A DNA stretch of 64,000 bases, from contig CAWENQ010000004.1 of assembly GCA_963810485.1 (NCBI GenBank), positions 124,001-188,000 of the forward strand, written 5' to 3'. Origin of the DNA: DATKFM01 sp963810485 (lineage in GTDB: Bacteria; Pseudomonadota; Alphaproteobacteria; Dongiales; Dongiaceae). A program made the translations under genes and the position numbers. Position 1 is the stretch's first letter. Each line of letters opens with the position of its first letter. The notes beneath the pieces were generated by a model. It worked only from the letters and a program-made list of their open reading frames with translations, was not told the DNA's origin and ran no database searches. Positions 36,044-44,926 of the stretch are shown here, piece by piece.

Positions 36044-36664
36044 CTAGCGCGGCTCGTCCGCCAGCGCCCGTTGCACCGCCGGCCGGTCGGCCATCAGCAG
36101 CATATGGGCATGCACCCTAGCGAAGCGCGCGGAATCCACGCCGTCGGCCTTCAGCCAGCGGGTGAGCGTGAAGAGATAGGGATCGCAGACCGTGAAATTC
36201 TCGCCCATCACCCAGGGGCCCTTGAACATCTCGTTCTCGATCAGGCCGAAGCATTCGCCGACCGATTGCGGCACCTTCTGCTGCATGGCCTTGATGGCGG
36301 CGGGATCGTCGGCCCAGCGATAGCCGCGCATGCGGTGCGCATGCGCCACGTGAACGGTGGAGCAGAGATAGCTGTTGAAGGACTGCACCCGGGCGAAGGC
36401 AAAGGCATCATCCAGCGGCGCCAGGTTCGCCTTCGGATGAGTCTGGGCGACATAGGCGAGGATCGCCGGCGTCTCCGTCAGGATGCCCTGGTCGGTGACC
36501 AGCGCCGGCACGCGGCCCTTCGGATTCACCTTCAGATAGTCCGGCGAGCGCTGCTGCGTGCTGGCGAAATCGACGCGCACCGGCTCGTACTGGGCGCCCG
36601 CCTCCTCCAGGGTGATGCGCGACGCCAGCGCACAGGTGCCCGGCGCGAAATAGAACTTCAACAT
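36044..36664 (-). CDS. Glutathione S-transferase, beta-class-like
   Basis: The 206-residue protein begins MLKFYFAPGTCALASRITLE, with the cysteine at position 10 that marks beta-class bacterial GSTs, then GRVPALVTDQGILTETPAIL, the thioredoxin-fold glutathione site. The helical C-terminal domain follows (VCDPYLFTLTRWLKADGVD). The start at 36664 has AGGAG seven bases upstream (GAAGAGGAGAGCGCC). It probably conjugates or reduces electrophiles in the cytoplasm. It is single; a gene-free region follows upstream. Confidence 0.92.
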   Translation of the reverse strand: MLKFYFAPGTCALASRITLEEAGAQYEPVRVDFASTQQRSPDYLKVNPKGRVPALVTDQGILTETPAILAYVAQTHPKANLAPLDDAFAFARVQSFNSYLCSTVHVAHAHRMRGYRWADDPAAIKAMQQKVPQSVGECFGLIENEMFKGPWVMGENFTVCDPYLFTLTRWLKADGVDSARFARVHAHMLLMADRPAVQRALADEPR

Positions 36665-37154
36665 GGCGCTCTCCTCTTCGCTGACCATTGGATGGCATCC
36701 GCGTGGCGGCCGGTCAACTCGCGAGCGTTGCCGTTTTCAGTGACAATTTTCCGCATATTTTTCATGCTCAAGTTTCTGATGCAGCAAACAGATTCCGCGA
36801 AATGCGCGATTCCCGAGGGACCCTGATTCCAGGGAACGATGCCATACAAGGGAATTCCCACTCGGCGCGCGGCGATCGTCGGAGAGTATACAATCACACA
36901 AACCCATCCGCGCTCACCGCAGGCGCGGATGGCCGATGACCAATACACAATGTCCAACATCGAGGCGCGCAAGCGACCAAATTCGCGCGTTGATTCAGTA
37001 TAGGTGGTTGTTCCTATAAATCAAGAATTTCGCGCGGAGGCGCGAAGACGCGAGGGGAATTCTCAGTTTCGATGCACTGGGTTTGACCACCGCCACATTG
37101 TCACCCTTGTGAAAGCGCGAGGCTGTGCACATACCCGATGCAGTAAAATACAGT

Positions 37155-37194
37155 CCCCTCGCCCCGCTTGCGGGGAGAGGGTTAGGGTGAGGGG
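37155..37194 (+). repeat. REP-like intergenic palindromic unit
   Basis: The unit starts CCCCTCGCCCCGCTTGCGGGG and continues AGAGGGTTAGGGTGAGGGG. The CCCCGCTTGCGGGG core folds as a hairpin. It is the plus-oriented partner of an inverted unit 60 bases downstream, and matches the two units near 61.5 kb in its GAGAGGGTTAGGGTGAGGGG tail. Confidence 0.8.
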
Positions 37195-37254
37195 CCACGC
37201 CACTTGTTCTGGTGCCCGGTGAATTTTCTGGCTGCATTGTGACCGTTGTCGACA

Positions 37255-37297
37255 CCCCCTCACCCTGCCCTCTCCCCCACTTCGTGGTGGCGAGGGG
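37255..37297 (-). repeat. REP-like intergenic palindromic unit (inverted partner)
   Basis: This is the reverse-oriented counterpart of the unit at 37155-37194. It opens CCCCCTCACCCTGCCCTCTC and folds around CCCCCACTTCGTGGTGGCG. The two make a BIME-like inverted pair in the intergenic space. Confidence 0.78.
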
Positions 37298-37488
37298 TCA
37301 TACTTCTATAGTTCGGCTTGGCAACCAACACTCGCATTTTGTGTGCATGCTCCAGTGCGAACGCGAGGATGACAAGCTGGGGATATTGAGGACTGAGTCT
37401 TGATGCGCGCAGCGAGAACGATATTTTCGCCGCGCGCACGTCGCGGTATGTATTGGCGGTCACCAAATTCCAGATCCGGACCCATGCC

Positions 37489-38196
37489 ATGCCCACCTCC
37501 CCCACCCTCTCCGCCATCGGCTTCGATGCCGACGACACGCTCTGGCAGAACGAGCAGTTCTACCGGCTGACCGAACGGCGGTTGACGGAATTGTTGGCGG
37601 CGCATGCCGAGCCCGGCGATATCTCGCGGCGGCTGCTGGAGGCGGAGAAGCGGAACCTGGAGTTCTATGGCTTCGGCATCAAGGGCTTCACGCTGTCGAT
37701 GATCGAGACGGCGATCGAGGTCACCGAAGGCCGCGTGCCGGCCGCGGTCATCCAGGAGATCCTGGCGTCGGGCCGCGAGCTGCTGCGCCATCCCGTAGAG
37801 ACGCTGCCCCATGTGCGGGAGACGCTGGAGCTGCTTGCGGGCAAGTACCGGATCATCCTCATCACCAAGGGCGACCTGTTCGACCAGGAACGGAAGCTGG
37901 CGCAGTCCGGCCTCGGCGAGCTGTTCGATGCCGTGGAGATCGTCAGCGACAAGAATGCCTCGACCTATCAGCGGGTGTTCAGCCGCCACGGCGACGGGCC
38001 GGGGCGCAGCATGATGGTGGGCAATTCGCTGAAATCAGATGTGGTGCCGGCGATCGAGGCGGGAGGTTGGGGCGTCTATGTACCTCACGATCTCACCTGG
38101 TCGCTGGAGCATGTCGACGAGCCCAAGGATGCCCCGCGCTATCGGCGGGTGGAGCATCTGGGGGAGCTGACGCGGCTGATTGCGGAGATCGGGTGA
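37489..38196 (+). CDS. HAD-family hydrolase
   Basis: This 235-residue phosphatase-like protein has all HAD motifs: the nucleophile motif GFDADDTLW (Asp13 and Asp15), motif II in IILITKGD, the lysine in VSDKNASTYQRVF, and the acidic metal motif MVGNSLKSDVVPA. The cap domain between (residues ~25-100) is helical, class I. The ATG at 37489 is used because the family starts at that point. It converges with the cyclase gene, with 7 bases between stops. The substrate is unknown. Confidence 0.88.
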   Translation: MPTSPTLSAIGFDADDTLWQNEQFYRLTERRLTELLAAHAEPGDISRRLLEAEKRNLEFYGFGIKGFTLSMIETAIEVTEGRVPAAVIQEILASGRELLRHPVETLPHVRETLELLAGKYRIILITKGDLFDQERKLAQSGLGELFDAVEIVSDKNASTYQRVFSRHGDGPGRSMMVGNSLKSDVVPAIEAGGWGVYVPHDLTWSLEHVDEPKDAPRYRRVEHLGELTRLIAEIG

Positions 38197-38203
38197 ACGC
38201 GGA

Positions 38204-41200
38204 TCAGGATGAGCTGCCGGCCGCCAACTTCTTCGTCACCGGCAACGCCGCCGCGTCCTCTGGGCGGGTGTGCCAAGCGACGGCGCCCTGCGCCTTCGAG
38301 AGCAGTTCGGCTTGAACGACCAGCCCGGCGATCTCCACCGACATTGCCGAATCCGCCAGGCTGCCGAGGCATTTCGCCTTGAGCCGAAGCAAGGGGGCCT
38401 CGAAGAACTTGCTCCCCCAGACTGTCCGCAAGTTCCAGGCCGCGCTTCACATTTTCCAGGGCGCGCTCGGGGTTGCCGACAGCGAGGTACCGCTCCGCAA
38501 GGATACTGTAGAAGAAACTCTGCTCCACCATTTCATTGGCATTGCGGAAGCGGTTCATGGAGGCTTCCATCACCTCGAGACCGCTGCTGTCGCCATCGAG
38601 CGCACTGGTCCAACCGAGGAAGAATTTCGCCTGGTGGTACCACATCGGAAAGCCCTTTTCCTCCGCCAGCCGCGTCAGCTCGCTGCAGGTTTTCCGCGTC
38701 TGCTCGACGTCGCCTTGCATGTAGAGCAGATAGAGCGTGTTGCCGAGCGCGGCGGCAAGCACACTGGCGCGGCGGCGGCGCGCAAGCTCGATGGCGACCG
38801 CGCAGAGTTTGTTGGCTTCCTCGGTGCTGCCGAGGATATGCACCGTCAGCCCCAGATACACCAGCGCAAGCCCCTCATAGGCTTCGGCACCCTCATTGCC
38901 GTGGCTCAGCAGCGCCAGGGCTTCCTCCAGGTGCATCCGCGCATCGTGAAACTGGCCCGTGGCAAAACTGCACATTCCCGCGCTGACCATGCCGATCGCC
39001 GATGCCCGCTCATTGGCATGGCGGACTCCATAGTCGATCAGCTCCTTGGCGACCGCGCTCGCCGCGGAGAAGTCCGCGGAATTATATTTGAGGAAGGACA
39101 AAGATATCCGGGATTCGATCAACGCGCTTGCGTCCTGCAGCGCCTCCGCCAGGTTGGCGGCGTCCGCCAGCGCTTGATGCGCGCTGAGCTCGGTCGGACC
39201 ATAGTGGGAGTTTATCACCGCCGCGCGGGCAATCTGGCAACGCATCCGGATCGATCGCGCATCGGCGACGGCGCCCGCCGAGTCCAGGCACTGCAGGCAG
39301 CGATCGAGCCGCGTCATGGCTTCGATCGTGGAACCCATCTCCTTCGCCGCGATGCCAGCCTGTAGCCAAAGTGCTGAGGCATCGAGCCAGCGGCCGGACA
39401 CCGTCAGGTGCTGCGCGAGCATCTCGGGCCTGGTGTCTCTAAGTTCCGGATAGTCCAGCTCATAGATCCGCGACAGGGCGGAATGGAGATTCACCGCATC
39501 CCGCCGCAGCAGGCTGTTGTACGCGGCCTCGCGGATCAGCGCATGCCTGAACTCGAATTTCGTCGCCACCGATGTGCTGCAGAGTCTGACCAGCCCGGAT
39601 TTGATCAGCGTTCCCAGGTCACGCTCCAGATCCTCCTTCGGCCGCGGCGCCAGCTTTGCCAACACATCGATCTCGAACTCGCGTCCGACGACGGACGCGA
39701 TCTGGGCAAGCTCCTTGGATTCTCCGAGGCCATCGAGCCGGGCGAGCAGCGTCCCCTGCAGCGTGTCGGGGATCGGCAGGTGCATGTCCAGGGAATGATT
39801 GCCGTCAGGCCATGGCGAGGGACCGATCCAATGCAGGCCGCCGGTTTCCGAAACCGTGCGGGCCAGCTCCTCGATATATAGCGGGATGCCGTCGGACCGC
39901 TCCACGACATGGGCGAGCATGGATTTGGTGACAGCCGCCCCTTCGACGATGTTGTTTGCCAGCTTGACGGCCTGCACCGTGCTCAGCCGGTCAAGGGACA
40001 GGTTGGTCACCAGCGGCGACACATTGCCGAAATCCTTGTCCTGCCGGCAGGTCGCGAGCACCAGCACCTGCGTGCCGGCGGCGCGCTCGATCAGCGCGGT
40101 GAGAACCTCTTCGGACGAAGGGTCGATCCAATGGATGTCCTCGAGGACAATGATCCTTGCCTCATTGTTCTTCTGTCCAACGACATGGTCGGTTATCGCC
40201 GCGCGCAGCGCATCGAGCTTGCGAGCCGGGTTCGCGTCATCCTGTGCGGCGAGGTCGCCGCCACCCTGGGCGACGAGCGACAGCACAAAGGGGCGCAGCC
40301 AACCGCTGTCGGGAAACGACCGGTCAAAGTAATCCCCGACCTTCCGGCGCCGCTCCTCGGCCGAATCGTTCGGCAGGAGCTGGGCCGCGTGGCGCATGTA
40401 GTTTATCCAGGGATGCAGCGGCTCGCTGCCGTGATCTTCCAGGCATTGAAAGACCAGCGGCGGTTCGCGCAGCGCGTTTCTCTCGATGAACTCGAAGACC
40501 AGCCGAGACTTGCCGATGCCGGCCTCGCCGGTGATCAGCACGGTCTGGCCGGACCCTTGCTTGGCGAGGCCCCATCGCTCGTCCAGCACTTCAAGCGCCC
40601 GGTTGCGGCCGACAAACGGCGCCAGCGGTTCGCGGCGCTCCTCGAAACGGAACTCGACCTTCCGAGGGTTGCCGACCTGCCAGACACGGCAGGGTTCGGC
40701 GAACCCCTTCAGCGTCTGCGCCCCGAGATCGAGAAACTCGAAGCCGCGATGCGCCAGTTGATAGGACGTGGCGTCGATGCATACCTGGTCCGGCGGAGCC
40801 ATTGACTGTATGCGGGCCGCCAAATGGACCGGCGCGCCAACCGCGAACGTGTTGGAGGAATTGTTCTGGCGAACGATCGTGCTGAAAACCACAATGCCGG
40901 TCGCAATGCCGATGCGCACATGGACCCGGGTCCCCTTGGGGAAGGTCTGGCGCGACAGCGCTTCTATGACGGCGCGCCCGCACGCAATAGCCTCATGGGC
41001 ATTGCGGCCCTGGGTTCGCGGCGAGCCGAAATAGGCGGTGAATCCATCGCCCGTGTGATGGGCGAACGTGCCGCGGTGCCCCTCGACGATAGCCTTGCAG
41101 GTGTCGAAGAAGACGGTCATGAGGACCTCGAAGTCCTCAGGATCCATCGAATCCACGAAGTGCGTGGAATCTACGATGTCGCAGCTGAGAATTGTGAGCT

Positions 41201-41219
41201 GACGTCTCTCGGCAGGCAT
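38204..41219 (-). CDS. Class III nucleotide cyclase with AAA/STAND ATPase and TPR-like repeats (one-base frameshift)
   Basis: The protein of about 1,004 residues joins three parts. Residues 1-180 are a class III adenylate/guanylate cyclase domain: metal Asp14 in LSCDIVDSTHF, metal Asp58 in HTGDGFTAYFG, and a VHVRIGIATG strand with PVHLAARIQSMA. Residues ~200-600 are a STAND-type ATPase, Walker A GEAGIGKS and Walker B IIVLEDIHWID. The rest is helical repeat (TPR-like). The frame breaks near 38396-38402 by one extra base; the true end LVVQAELLSKAQGAV is in a neighbouring frame and stops at 38204. It is divergent from the SET gene. Such proteins are thought to couple ligand or protein sensing to cyclic nucleotide synthesis; the ligand is unknown. 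Confidence 0.88.
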
Positions 41220-41425
41220 TTCGGGGCCGGACTCGTCAATGGAGTTACGCGGCTCATACTATCATCGCGAATTTTGAGTGTCACTCGATAAGAACGCCGC
41301 AGGGGTGTGGATTCCCACGCGTTAATCATCGGGCACGGGCTCGCAGCCGGAGGGAAAGCCCGGGTTGAACTTTTGGTGGACCGCGCCATGATCTAGGCGC
41401 CCGAGCCGGATGCAAGTATCACCGG

Positions 41426-41842
41426 ATGGGATTTAGCGGAGGTTTTGACGAGCGCATGGCGCATGTGCACAGCGAACTGGTCGAAGTCAGGTGGACCCGC
41501 AAGAAGGGCCGTGGTGTTTTCGCGCGCCAGAAAATCGGCAAGGGCGCCGTGATCGAGCGGGCGCCAATCATCCTGCTGCCCACGAAGGAGGTCTTCGACA
41601 GTTCCGTGGAACCGAAGCTTGCCGGCTACGTCTTCGAATGGGGAAAGGACACTGTCGCGGTGGTGCTGGGCTATGGCTCCCTCTACAACCACAGCTATCA
41701 GCCGAATGCCGAGTATTACGACAGCGGCCGCCTCACGCAGGTGTTCACCGCCCTTCGCGACATCCGGAAGGGCGAGGAGATCACGGTAAACTACAATGGC
41801 TGGCCGGGGGGCCGTGTGCGGGTCGGCTTCCGTGTCGCCTAG
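41426..41842 (+). CDS. SET-domain protein (putative protein-lysine methyltransferase)
   Basis: This short protein of 138 residues is nearly all SET domain. The SAM-binding start is KKGRGVFARQKIGKGAVIE (residues 26-44), followed by SLYNHSYQPNAEYYDSG with the NHS..PN pseudoknot motif (88-94), and the closing FTALRDIRKGEEITVNYNG (107-125) with its catalytic tyrosine. Pre-SET and post-SET zinc parts are absent, as in other minimal bacterial SET proteins. Methyl is transferred to a lysine; the target is unknown. ATG 41426 and ATG 41456 are both possible; GGAGG lies 13 bases before the second. It converges with the JmjC gene, with 19 bases between stops. Confidence 0.85.
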   Translation: MGFSGGFDERMAHVHSELVEVRWTRKKGRGVFARQKIGKGAVIERAPIILLPTKEVFDSSVEPKLAGYVFEWGKDTVAVVLGYGSLYNHSYQPNAEYYDSGRLTQVFTALRDIRKGEEITVNYNGWPGGRVRVGFRVA

Positions 41843-41861
41843 GCGGGGCGCCGCGTTCCGT

Positions 41862-43103
41862 CTAGAGAGATGGCCGCGCGTACTGTGGGTCAGGCGCGGA
41901 ACGGCCGGGGCGTTCGGGCTTCCGCTCCGGACGAAGCGGCCAGGGCGCGCGAATAGCATCGGCGATCAAGCGAAACCGCTCATCCGACCAGAGCATGCGA
42001 AGGCGCCCCGCCGGGCACCTGTCAATGAATACCTCTGCCGATCGCTCGAGATAGTCATGGCCCCAGCGCTCGCGCTCCTCGGGTGACGCTTTTTGCAAGC
42101 GCAGAATGGTGTCGTTCGCGGTCTGCGCTATCTCGCGCAGGAGGCCATCGCATTCACCGGTCGAGTCATGCTTCGACCAGAGCGGGCCGCGCGCGATCCA
42201 GTGCGCCATCAGCCGCAGGCAATTCGGAAGCGCGATGAAAAACCCGCCGACGCCGATATAAGGCTCCAGCGTGATGACCTTGTGAGTCAGATGCGCCGGC
42301 AGGAACAAGGTTTCGCCGGCGCCGACCAGGAACCACCGCGCGCTGCGCAGGCCAAGCCAGGCCTTCATGTCGAAGCGGGCCTGAACGGAAAGGGGCACCC
42401 GCTCCACATCCTGCAGCCCGTGCCTTGCCCCTTCGTATGTGTCCCACACCAGCCACAGCTTCCTTCCCGTGAAGCAGTAATTGCTGCTGTCCGGATCATC
42501 CGAGTGGGAATCGGTCACATGGCCGCGCGTGCTGATGACGAAGCTGAACATCTCCTGCGCCTGCGCGCCGACGCTGGAATGCGGCAGGAGATTGAAGGCG
42601 CTCAGCACTTCGGGGGCAATGACCTCCTCCATCATCGTTCCCCGGATATGCAGATCGGTCACGCCGAACCGCGTGCGGTTCGCGCGCCATTTCGCGGCGA
42701 TCCGATCGAGAGTCAGGGCGCGCCGCACGCCGGTGGGCCCGGTGAAGATTCGATAGGTCAGGCGACTCCGCCGCTTTGCGAGCCAATCGACGATGGCATG
42801 GCCGGCCTGTGCCGGCGGCAAATGACGGGTGAAGCTTCGCGCGGGACTGGGAAACCCGGTCAGAATGGCCGGCATCCCGGCAAGCATTCGCTCGAACAGC
42901 ACGGACCGGCTATAGGGAACCGGCGCCACGTAGCGCGCAAGCATTCGCTGGAAGACGCGCGCCTCGCACCGGACTGTCGGATCGAAGCGACCCGCATCAT
43001 CCAGCGCCGCTCGAAGCTGCTCGGAGGATGTAACGGTTTGTGACACTCTTTCCGCGCCAATGCCTTGTCGAAATTTTGCGGCACCCACGTCCTCTGAAGA
43101 CAA
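41862..43103 (-). CDS. JmjC-type 2-oxoglutarate/Fe(II) oxygenase
   Basis: The 413-residue protein has a cupin core with the JmjC iron triad: His200 and Asp202 in TDSHSDDPDSSNY, and a distal His in ETLFLPAHLTHKVITL (about His274). Between them GRKLWLVWDTYEG supplies the lysine expected to bind 2-oxoglutarate, and YIGVGGFFIALPN closes the barrel. An N-terminal part with a HIRG(T) segment (about residues 60-190) is typical of JmjC proteins. Members hydroxylate or demethylate protein side chains or small molecules. AAGGAG lies 10 bases before the TTG at 43103, so I prefer that to the TTG at 43112. It converges with the SET gene; upstream is divergent to the metallopeptidase gene. Confidence 0.82.
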   Translation of the reverse strand: MSSEDVGAAKFRQGIGAERVSQTVTSSEQLRAALDDAGRFDPTVRCEARVFQRMLARYVAPVPYSRSVLFERMLAGMPAILTGFPSPARSFTRHLPPAQAGHAIVDWLAKRRSRLTYRIFTGPTGVRRALTLDRIAAKWRANRTRFGVTDLHIRGTMMEEVIAPEVLSAFNLLPHSSVGAQAQEMFSFVISTRGHVTDSHSDDPDSSNYCFTGRKLWLVWDTYEGARHGLQDVERVPLSVQARFDMKAWLGLRSARWFLVGAGETLFLPAHLTHKVITLEPYIGVGGFFIALPNCLRLMAHWIARGPLWSKHDSTGECDGLLREIAQTANDTILRLQKASPEERERWGHDYLERSAEVFIDRCPAGRLRMLWSDERFRLIADAIRAPWPLRPERKPERPGRSAPDPQYARPSL

Positions 43104-43283
43104 GACCCTCAATCTCCTTGTTAATCGGTCAACCGGCCGCGGCGAGGTTTCGGTTCGCGCATGTCCGTAATTTAATTTTCCACAGTACTTTAATAGCGCT
43201 ACGCCCGATGCTATTCTATGATCCTAATGAAGAGTCCTTGCCGTTTCTTGACCAATGGGGCCAGTTTCCTCGGAGGATGCAAG

Positions 43284-44693
43284 ATGAACAGGCTCAAGGC
43301 ACTGCTCGTTCCAGCACTCGCAATATACAGTCTAGCAACGCCGGCCTATGCGCAGGAAGACCCTTGCGCCGACATAGATGTGACGACGAAGGAAGATAGC
43401 CTCAAGGCGATCTATTATCGTGGGGGCACTCTGCCGGCCGCGCCTTCCGCGGCGGAGCTTCAGGCATTGCAGCAGCTGAAAGCCGATACCGCGCATCCGG
43501 CGCGGACGAAGTTTCTCGAGGACGCCTTTCCCGACAACGAGATACTCCAGGCCTTTGCGGTTCGCGATCGTGACGGTGACGGGATCTCCGACTATCGGAT
43601 CAGCAGTTGCGGCCTGTTTCGCGAAAACGATCCCGACGTCGATTGCGACGGCATCGCCAATATCCTGGATGACAAACCCTATGGCAGCGTGGCGGCACCC
43701 GGCTCCCAGGCATGTGCCGCAGAGCCGGATTGGAGCAAGTTCGGCCAGGACGCGAACAACAATGACCTGCCGGACAAGATCGACTGGAGATTGACGGCCA
43801 CAAGCGCCGCCGAAAAGCAAGCCGCGGACGTGCAAGAGCGGCTTTACAAGGATTACAAGATCGTTCTGGTCAATCGCCAGGCGTCAATACCCACCGATGT
43901 GGCGATAGAGCTGGATCAAATCATCCGCGTGATCTTTCGCGATCAGATTCCGCGGAACTTTCCGCCGCTCCGGGTGATTACGGCCGACAAGGATATGTGT
44001 GAAGGCACCGATTGGGCCTCGGCGAGTTCTGAAAACTCCACCGTGTCGATGGTGCCGGAGACGGTAACGGACCTGAAGCCTATTCTACGGCTGGAAATCC
44101 TTGTTCACGAGATTGCCCACACGCTGCAATACAACATGGACTTCACGACGGCGGACCTGCTTGGGTTCAGGACGGACAATAGTTGGAACTCGGTTAAATA
44201 TCACGAGTACGCCAAGACGCTGGGGTGGACGGCCGATCCGTCGTCAAGTCAAACCCCCGGCCTTTGGCCGGTGGTCGACAACTGCAACCCGTTCTACCCC
44301 TTCGACGTCGGTTACAAGGGCAAGTCGCCTGATGAGTGGCAAAGCGATTGGGACAGCTTCAGCGAAGCAAAGCGGCGGAGCAACCATATGGTCAGCCACT
44401 ATGCAGGCACGGATGCCTTTGAATGGGAAGCGGAGTACAAGGCCGCCTTCGTCTTGAATGGTCTCTTCGATACGGCCAGCCGGCTTTGCAAGCCTGACGA
44501 AGTGGATGAGCTCAAGAGGCTGACGCGCGCTGACATGGACACTAACGTGTTCCAGTATGCCAATGAAAATGCACTCGGCTTGGATTCATACGAGAACGTT
44601 CTGGCTCCCCAATTCAAGATCGACGAGGATAGCTGGGTCACGCTGACCCGGACCTTCCTCCTCCGCAGCTATCCGGATGTTTGCACCGAATAG
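43284..44693 (+). CDS. Secreted zinc metallopeptidase-like protein with calcium-type repeats
   Basis: This 469-residue protein is exported by the Sec path: MNRLKALLVPALAIYSLATP with cleavage near AYAQ. Residues ~94-130 (DRDGDGISDY, NDPDVDCDGI) and ~155-166 (QDANNNDLPD) resemble thrombospondin type 3/EF-like calcium loops. The zinc motif HEIAH is at 275-279 in LEILVHEIAHTLQ, with candidate third ligands at E380-E384 in EWEAEYK. I know no named peptidase family that matches over the full length. The ATG at 43284 has GGAGG seven bases upstream. It is divergent from the JmjC gene and a hairpin follows its stop. Confidence 0.72.
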   Translation: MNRLKALLVPALAIYSLATPAYAQEDPCADIDVTTKEDSLKAIYYRGGTLPAAPSAAELQALQQLKADTAHPARTKFLEDAFPDNEILQAFAVRDRDGDGISDYRISSCGLFRENDPDVDCDGIANILDDKPYGSVAAPGSQACAAEPDWSKFGQDANNNDLPDKIDWRLTATSAAEKQAADVQERLYKDYKIVLVNRQASIPTDVAIELDQIIRVIFRDQIPRNFPPLRVITADKDMCEGTDWASASSENSTVSMVPETVTDLKPILRLEILVHEIAHTLQYNMDFTTADLLGFRTDNSWNSVKYHEYAKTLGWTADPSSSQTPGLWPVVDNCNPFYPFDVGYKGKSPDEWQSDWDSFSEAKRRSNHMVSHYAGTDAFEWEAEYKAAFVLNGLFDTASRLCKPDEVDELKRLTRADMDTNVFQYANENALGLDSYENVLAPQFKIDEDSWVTLTRTFLLRSYPDVCTE

Positions 44694-44761
44694 CCGCAAC
44701 AGCGGACGCGGCGCGGATAACAGATGCCGATCGCCTGATCTTGTTGGTGTCAGGGAATGAT

Positions 44762-44795
44762 GCTCGCCCGGTAAGGACGGTCAAACCGGGCGAGC
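44762..44795. terminator. GC-rich hairpin between the metallopeptidase and basic-protein genes
   Basis: GCTCGCCCGGT (44762-44772) pairs perfectly with ACCGGGCGAGC (44785-44795) around a 12-base loop. It lies 68 bases after the metallopeptidase stop and between two converging genes (the lysine-tail gene ends at 44927). No T tract follows on either strand, so efficient termination is uncertain. Confidence 0.5.
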
Positions 44796-44926
44796 CGATC
44801 GCAATTCCGTGATGTAGAGGACGGCGCGGCCTTCAGTGTGTGATTTCGGCCGCCGACTTTCGGCCACGCCATCCGTCCCGCCACATGATATCTCGCTATT
44901 GTCCGATATCCCGACGGACCCTGTCG

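Larger units (their letters stand above)
36665..37488. other. 824-bp gene-poor region with hairpin and repeat units
   Basis: I see no convincing gene. The region holds a perfect 10-bp inverted repeat at 36904-36932 (CCATCCGCGC / GCGCGGATGG, 9-base loop) without a T tract, and two intergenic repeat units in opposite orientation (37155-37194 and 37255-37297). Open frames in it lack family features and good start signals. The part before 37489 should hold the promoter of the HAD gene. Confidence 0.55.

Noticed and set aside
36658..36972. Minus-strand open frame of 104 codons upstream of GST
   Set aside because: It overlaps the GST start, has no recognised domain, and its start lacks a Shine-Dalgarno sequence.
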